Below, piece by piece: positions 1 through 5,535 of a stretch of 5,535 bases of DNA. Source of the stretch: Pseudomonadota bacterium (GTDB taxonomy: Bacteria > Pseudomonadota > Alphaproteobacteria > Acetobacterales > Acetobacteraceae); assembly GCA_021815835.1 (NCBI GenBank), contig JAKAZN010000164.1, positions 1 through 5,535 of the forward strand, read 5' to 3'. The position numbers and the translations under genes are program-made. The stretch's first letter is position 1. Each line of letters begins with the position of its first letter. The notes beneath the pieces are model-generated. The model saw only the letters and a program-made list of their open reading frames with translations, did not search any database and was not told the origin of the DNA.

Positions 1-1
1 T

Positions 2-2647
2 GCCGGCTCCGTGCGGCAAAGCTTCAGCCATGGCCGCTCCAAGGTCGTGCAGGTGGAGGTTCGCAAGAAGCGCGGGCCTGGCGCCCCGCCCGCGCCGGTA
101 CCCTCGGGCACCGGCGGCGCATCGAGTGGCGCCGCGCCGCGCCCGTCCGGCGGACGCCCGCCCGCGGGTCCAATCCGCGCGCTGACCGCGACGGAACTCG
201 CCGCCCGCCAGCGCGCGCTGTCGGAACAGCAGAAGGACACCGCGCGGCGTGAGGCCGAGCGCCGGGAGCAGGAGAAAATCTCCATCCTCTCGGCCGCCGA
301 GGAAGCGCGCCGGCGGGAGGAAGACGCCCGTCGCGCCGCCGAGGCCGAGGAGATCGCGCAGCGCGAGGCGCAAGCCGCCGCGCGCCGCGCCGCCGAGGAT
401 GCCGCCGACGCGGCCGAAGACGCAGCCGAAGGCGGGGCTCCCCAGACCGAGGCCGCCGCCGGGACCCAGACCCAGGGCGACCGACCGGCCCCGGCCGCGC
501 GCCCGGCGCAGCCCGGCCGTCCGGGTGCCGCCACCGGTCGCCCAGCGACCGCCCGGCCCGGGGAGGACGCCCGTCGCCGCTCCGGCGGCGCCCCCGCCCC
601 CGCCCCCGCGCCATCCGCCACCGAAACCCTGCGGCTCCGTCGCGGCGGGGAGGAGGAGGACGACGCCCGTCCCCGCCGCACCGGCCCCGGCGGCGCACTT
701 GCCCGCAAGGCGCCCGTCGTCGCGCCCCGCAAGGTCGTCGATGATCGCCGCCGCCCCGGGCGCATCGATGTCCAGGCCGCGATCGAGGGCGAGGACGAGC
801 GGGTCCGCTCGCTCGCCTCCGTCCGTCGCCAGCGCGACCGCGAGCGCCGCCAGGCGGAGCTCGAATTGCTGCGATCGGATCAGGTGAAAGTTGTGCGTGA
901 CGTCGTCTTGCCGGAACAGATCACGGTCCAGGAGCTGGCCGCGCGCATGGCGGCGCGCGCGCCGGAGGTCATCAAGGCGCTGATGAAGCTGGGCGTGATG
1001 GCGACCGTCACGCAATCGCTGGATGCCGACACCGCCGAGCTCGTGGTGCAGGAATTCGGCCATCGCGCGCGGCGCGTGTCCGACGCGGACGTGGAGATCG
1101 GCCTCGAAGGCGCGGTCGATGCGGAATCGGAGCTTCTGACCCGCCCGCCGGTCGTCACCATCATGGGCCATGTCGATCACGGCAAGACCTCGCTGCTGGA
1201 CGCGCTGCGCGCGACCGACGTGGCGGCGCACGAGGCCGGCGGCATCACCCAGCATATCGGCGCCTACCAGGTGAGCCTGCCGTCGGGGCAGAAGATCACC
1301 TTCATCGACACCCCGGGCCACGAGGCGTTCACCGCCATGCGTGCCCGCGGCGCCTCCGTCACCGATATCGTCGTGCTGGTGGTCGCGGCCGATGACGGCG
1401 TGATGCCGCAGACGATCGAGGCGATCCGTCACGCCAAGGCCGCCGGCGCGCCGCTGATCGTCGCCATCAACAAGATGGACAAGCCGGACGCCAATCCCGA
1501 TCGCGTGCGCCAGGAACTGCTCAGCCACGAGATCGTGGTGGAAGCGATGGGCGGCGAAACCCAGGACGTGGAGGTTTCCGCTACCAAGCGCATCGGGCTG
1601 GATCGGCTGGAGGAAGCGATCCTGCTGCAGGCGGAAGTGCTCGGGCTGACCGCCAATCCGGAACGCACCGCCGAAGGCTCGGTGATCGAAAGCCGGCTGG
1701 ACCGCGGACGCGGGCCGGTGGCGACGGTGCTGGTGCAGAAGGGCACGCTCCATCAGGGCGATATCGTCGTGGCCGGCGCCGAATGGGGCCGGGTGCGCGC
1801 GATGCTGGACGACAAGGGCCGCCCGATGAAGGATGCCGGCCCGTCGATGCCGGTGGAGCTGCAGGGCCTGGCCGGCGTGCCGGCGGCCGGCGAACCCTTC
1901 GTCGTCGTGGAGAGCGAGAGCCGTGCGCGCGAAATCGCCGAGTTCCGCACCCGCAAGCTGCGCGAGAAGACCACCGCCGGCACCGTGGCGGCGCGCGGCA
2001 CGCTCGATCAGATGCTGGCGCGCATCCAGGCCGGCGATCAGAAGGAAGTCGCGGTCCTGATCAAGGCGGACGTGCAGGGCAGCGCCGAGGCGATCGCCGC
2101 CACCGTGCTGAAACAGGGCACCGAGGAAGTGAAGGCGCGCGTGCTGCACGCCGCGGTGGGGCAGATCACCGAAAGCGACGTGCAACTGGCGAAAGCGTCC
2201 TCGGCCGTTGTGATTGCCTTCAACGTGCGCGCGACGGCGCAGGCGCGCGAGATGGCGCAGCGGGACGGCGTGGATATCCGCTACTACTCGATCATCTACG
2301 AAGTGGCCGACGACATCGCCAAGCTGGTCACGGGCAAGACCGCGCCCAAGGCGCGCGAGAAATTCCTGGGCTACGCCGAGGTGCGCCAGATCTTCACCAT
2401 CACGAAGGTGGGCAAGATCGCCGGGTGCATGATCACCGAGGGCCTCGTCAAGCGCGGCGCCGGCGTGCGCGTGCTGCGCGAGGGCGTGGTGATCCACTCG
2501 GGCGAATTGTCGCAGTTGAAGCGCTTCAAGGACGACGTGCGGGAAGTCGCGCGCGGCTATGAATGCGGCCTCAGCTTCGCCAATTTCCACGACCTGCAGG
2601 AAGGCGACGTGATCGAATGCTTCGAGACGGAGATGGTTCCGGCGTGA
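2..2647 (+). CDS. infB: Translation initiation factor IF-2 (5'-partial)
   Basis: GTPase that brings initiator fMet-tRNA to the 30S subunit and promotes 50S joining in the cytoplasm. The frame is open from base 2 to the TGA at 2645-2647. The G domain is complete: G1 GHVDHGKT (1166-1189), G2 [11 protein letters not shown]3 DTPGHE (1307-1324), G4 NKMD (1469-1480), and G5 SATK (1577-1588). Before it lies an IF2_N module (from about 908, [11 protein letters not shown]) and a long Ala/Pro/Arg/Glu-rich, probably disordered and partly coiled-coil segment (about 70-880). After it come domain II (GRGPVATVL), domain III ([11 protein letters not shown]) and the fMet-tRNA-binding C-terminal domain ([22 protein letters not shown], ending near GDVIECFE). 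A GTG at base 11 could be taken as the start, but [11 protein letters not shown] normally lies some 20-40 residues inside alphaproteobacterial IF-2 and no ribosome-binding site is visible before it. The true start is therefore upstream of the window. rbfA follows after 23 bases, so the two are very likely co-transcribed. Confidence 0.98.
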   Translation, partial: AGSVRQSFSHGRSKVVQVEVRKKRGPGAPPAPVPSGTGGASSGAAPRPSGGRPPAGPIRALTATELAARQRALSEQQKDTARREAERREQEKISILSAAEEARRREEDARRAAEAEEIAQREAQAAARRAAEDAADAAEDAAEGGAPQTEAAAGTQTQGDRPAPAARPAQPGRPGAATGRPATARPGEDARRRSGGAPAPAPAPSATETLRLRRGGEEEDDARPRRTGPGGALARKAPVVAPRKVVDDRRRPGRIDVQAAIEGEDERVRSLASVRRQRDRERRQAELELLRSDQVKVVRDVVLPEQITVQELAARMAARAPEVIKALMKLGVMATVTQSLDADTAELVVQEFGHRARRVSDADVEIGLEGAVDAESELLTRPPVVTIMGHVDHGKTSLLDALRATDVAAHEAGGITQHIGAYQVSLPSGQKITFIDTPGHEAFTAMRARGASVTDIVVLVVAADDGVMPQTIEAIRHAKAAGAPLIVAINKMDKPDANPDRVRQELLSHEIVVEAMGGETQDVEVSATKRIGLDRLEEAILLQAEVLGLTANPERTAEGSVIESRLDRGRGPVATVLVQKGTLHQGDIVVAGAEWGRVRAMLDDKGRPMKDAGPSMPVELQGLAGVPAAGEPFVVVESESRAREIAEFRTRKLREKTTAGTVAARGTLDQMLARIQAGDQKEVAVLIKADVQGSAEAIAATVLKQGTEEVKARVLHAAVGQITESDVQLAKASSAVVIAFNVRATAQAREMAQRDGVDIRYYSIIYEVADDIAKLVTGKTAPKAREKFLGYAEVRQIFTITKVGKIAGCMITEGLVKRGAGVRVLREGVVIHSGELSQLKRFKDDVREVARGYECGLSFANFHDLQEGDVIECFETEMVPA
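591..608. repeat. Short tandem repeat, three copies of CCCCCG, inside infB
   Basis: Three perfect CCCCCG hexamers encode an Ala-Pro run (APAPAPAP) in the low-complexity N-terminal linker of IF-2. Unit changes would be in frame because the repeat length is a multiple of three, so copy number could vary between strains without breaking the gene. It is probably neutral linker drift rather than a phase-variation tract. Confidence 0.6.
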
Positions 2648-2657
2648 GCCGGCGGCC

Positions 2658-2663
2658 GTGAGG
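2658..2663 (+). promoter_or_regulatory. Ribosome-binding site that decides the rbfA start
   Basis: GTGAGG ends seven bases before the ATG at 2671, which is normal Shine-Dalgarno spacing. An in-frame GTG at 2665 lies only one base after it, too close to be used. This favours ATG 2671 over GTG 2665. Confidence 0.6.
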
Positions 2664-2670
2664 CGTGGGC

Positions 2671-3123
2671 ATGGGTAAGGGCGGGCGCGGCGGGCGCAAG
2701 CATGAAGCGGTGGGACCGACGCAGCGGCAGTTGCGGATCGCCGAGGAAATCCGCCACGTCCTGGCCGGCGTATTCGCGCGCGGGGAGTTCCGCGACCCCG
2801 ATCTGGCGGATGCGCGAATCACGGTGACGGAAGTGCGGATCGGCTCCGATCTGAAGAACGCGATCGTTTTCGTGGCGCGGCTGGGACGGACCGATATCGA
2901 CGCGCTGCTGCCGGCGTTGAAGCGGGTGGCGCCGTTCCTGCGCACCCAGGTGGCCCATGCGCTGCCGCTGCGGTTCAGCCCGGAACTGCGCTTCCATCCG
3001 GATCGCGCGCTCGATGAGGCGGCCGCGATCGGGCGGCTGCTGCACTCGCCGGACGTGGCGCGGGATCTGGAACAGACGCCGGTTCAGCCGCCCCGGTCGA
3101 TCGGGATCGGCCGCGACCGATAG
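2671..3123 (+). CDS. rbfA: 30S ribosome-binding factor A
   Basis: Small KH-like protein that binds the immature 30S subunit near the 5' end of 16S rRNA and helps late maturation and cold adaptation. The 150-residue product has a basic Gly/Arg-rich N-terminal tail ([11 protein letters not shown]), then family landmarks in order: [14 protein letters not shown] (helix 1), [20 protein letters not shown] (strands with the VRxSxDL-like core), the helix containing [20 protein letters not shown], and [21 protein letters not shown] (ending in the usual F.xD.s-type strand and helix). ATG 2671 is chosen because of its well-spaced GTGAGG. Starting at GTG 2665 would add two residues. It sits 23 bases after infB, the classic nusA-infB-rbfA order. 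The last 13 codons, beyond the conserved domain, overlap the end of the convergent transglycosylase gene. The C-terminal tail (TPVQPPRS onward) is poorly conserved in this family. Confidence 0.95.
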   Translation: MGKGGRGGRKHEAVGPTQRQLRIAEEIRHVLAGVFARGEFRDPDLADARITVTEVRIGSDLKNAIVFVARLGRTDIDALLPALKRVAPFLRTQVAHALPLRFSPELRFHPDRALDEAAAIGRLLHSPDVARDLEQTPVQPPRSIGIGRDR

Positions 3124-3989
3124 GAAGTGAGGCCCCGACCCGGCGGCGCCGTCCCGCCCGTGGGCGCGGCGCGTAGGATGCGGAACCCGCCCATCGGCGC
3201 GGTGGGCGTCGCGAGCGCCAGCGGCGTGACGGCGGCGAAGGGGCTGGCGAAGGCGACGCCCCCCGCTCCGGCGACCAGTTTCGGCCCACCGAGCCCGGCC
3301 CAGGCCTGCATGACCCGCGCGCGATAGGGTCCCGCCAGCGCCGGTGTCTGCGAATGGTAGGCCGCCGCGGCGGCCTGCCAGTCATGGGTCTGATCATAGA
3401 GAAGATGCAGGAATCCGGCGGCATAGCGGGCGTTGGCCACGGGATCGAACGCCTGTTCCAGGTCGGCGAAGGCGTGCGGGTGGTGCATCAGGTTCACTTG
3501 CAGGCAGCCGACGTCGATGGAGCGCATTCCCGCCGCCTGGGCCGCGGCCACCGCGCGGATGGCGGTCGGCTTGTCGGGGAAGAACGCGCCGCGGCCGTTG
3601 AAATCCACGGTCCAGGGCCACGGCAGCGATCGGCCTGAACCGGCGACCGGCCGGCCGCTTTCCACCAGCCCGATCGCTTGCAGCAGATTGGGGGGGATGC
3701 CCTGCGCGGATTCCGCGGCGGCGATCGCCTGGCGGCACATCTCCCCCGGTCCCGCGGCGACGGCGGGGCGGAGGGGGTTGCCGAGGGGGCTCGGGACCGG
3801 CCCGGGACCTGGCGGCATCGGCGCCAGTCCGGGCGCATTCGGCGGGGCGAGCCAGAACGGCCCGCTGGGGACGGGGCCGAGGGCGCCGGCGCGCCCCAGT
3901 ATCAGCCCCGGCGGCGGGGCCGCGGGCTCGGCCCGGGCCAGGACCGGAGCCAGCGCGAGGATACCGATCGGTAGGAGAAACTGGCGCAT
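3084..3989 (-). CDS. Exported lytic transglycosylase, SLT domain (GH23-like)
   Basis: Predicted 301-residue periplasmic enzyme that cleaves the MurNAc-GlcNAc bond of peptidoglycan to give 1,6-anhydro ends. Residues 1-20 form a signal peptide (MRQ, hydrophobic [14 protein letters not shown], then ARA with cleavage expected before E21). Residues about 25-80 are a Pro/Gly-rich linker. The catalytic domain spans about 82-235: C85 with the CRQAIAAAE helix, catalytic Glu110 in [23 protein letters not shown] (161-167, equivalent to the GLMQ motif), NARYAAGFL and AAAAYHS (207-213). C85 and C162 could form a disulfide. The last 65 residues are low complexity. The frame upstream of ATG 3989 hits a stop at 4014-4016 with no other start between. 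GAAGG directly abuts the ATG, too close for a normal Shine-Dalgarno, so initiation looks weak. It has no flagellar, pilus or secretion neighbours, so housekeeping wall turnover is the likely role. The exact subfamily is not resolved. Confidence 0.9.
   Translation of the reverse strand: MRQFLLPIGILALAPVLARAEPAAPPPGLILGRAGALGPVPSGPFWLAPPNAPGLAPMPPGPGPVPSPLGNPLRPAVAAGPGEMCRQAIAAAESAQGIPPNLLQAIGLVESGRPVAGSGRSLPWPWTVDFNGRGAFFPDKPTAIRAVAAAQAAGMRSIDVGCLQVNLMHHPHAFADLEQAFDPVANARYAAGFLHLLYDQTHDWQAAAAAYHSQTPALAGPYRARVMQAWAGLGGPKLVAGAGGVAFASPFAAVTPLALATPTAPMGGFRILRAAPTGGTAPPGRGLTSYRSRPIPIDRGG
3094..3113. other. GC-rich hairpin inside the rbfA/transglycosylase overlap
   Basis: CGGTCGAT and ATCGGCCG pair as eight base pairs (one G-U wobble) around a CGGG tetraloop. 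Neither strand has a following T-run, so this is not a canonical intrinsic terminator. It lies exactly where two convergent transcripts meet, so it may slow polymerase or protect 3' ends. In a GC-rich coding overlap it may equally be chance. Confidence 0.3.
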
Positions 3990-4036
3990 CCTTCGGGGCT
4001 TACCGGGGATTCCTTAACGAATTCCTACCCTCGGGC

Positions 4037-5535
<1,499 letters not shown>

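Noticed and set aside
24..698. A 224-codon - strand frame and other-frame + strand frames over the infB 5' part
   Set aside because: Arg/Pro/Gly-rich translations of the GC-rich low-complexity IF-2 linker, with no recognisable domain or ribosome-binding site.
2665..2667. GTG start for rbfA two codons upstream
   Set aside because: Only one base separates it from the Shine-Dalgarno-like GTGAGG; ATG 2671 has proper spacing.
2557..3045. Antisense frames over rbfA (162 and 124 codons)
   Set aside because: Shadows of a well-supported rbfA; translations show no family features.
3433..4017. A 194-codon + strand frame opposite the transglycosylase gene
   Set aside because: The - strand product has a signal peptide and SLT catalytic motifs, whereas the + strand product is low complexity and would run into the intergenic region.

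Overview
The window looks like chromosome from a GC-rich alphaproteobacterium (roughly 70% G+C by eye). The IF-2 N-terminal signature ([11 protein letters not shown] followed by VEVRKK), the infB-rbfA gene pair and an mmgR-type small RNA all point that way. Rhodospirillales/Acetobacteraceae is my best guess, but I could not test it against a database.

Layout: (1) bases 2-2647, + strand: infB, translation initiation factor IF-2, missing its first few dozen codons because the window opens inside the gene. The GTG at base 11 is an internal valine codon, not the start. (2) Bases 2671-3123, + strand: rbfA, the 30S maturation factor, 23 bases after infB and presumably the last gene of the nusA-infB operon here. 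truB, which often follows, is absent. (3) Bases 3084-3989, - strand: an exported lytic transglycosylase with an SLT-type (GH23-like) domain. It converges on rbfA and overlaps its 3' end by 40 bases. (4) Bases 3990-4266: a 277-base intergenic region holding the most interesting element. It contains a sigma70-like promoter, then a two-hairpin RNA of about 88 nt with an unpaired UUUCCUCCCU motif and a strong intrinsic terminator. This is the architecture of the alphaproteobacterial MmgR (alpha-r8, formerly 'suhB' RNA) family. A 23-base imperfect inverted repeat encloses its promoter. (5) Bases 4267-5535, + strand: eno, enolase, nearly complete and cut by the window end.

The protein genes are core functions: translation initiation, ribosome maturation, cell-wall turnover and glycolysis. 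infB and rbfA form one translation-related unit. The transglycosylase and eno are divergent neighbours of the small RNA and are unrelated in function. I see no mobile element, CRISPR array, tRNA, rRNA or sign of recent transfer. The unannotated small RNA and the inverted repeat around its promoter are the features most likely to be missed by routine gene calling.
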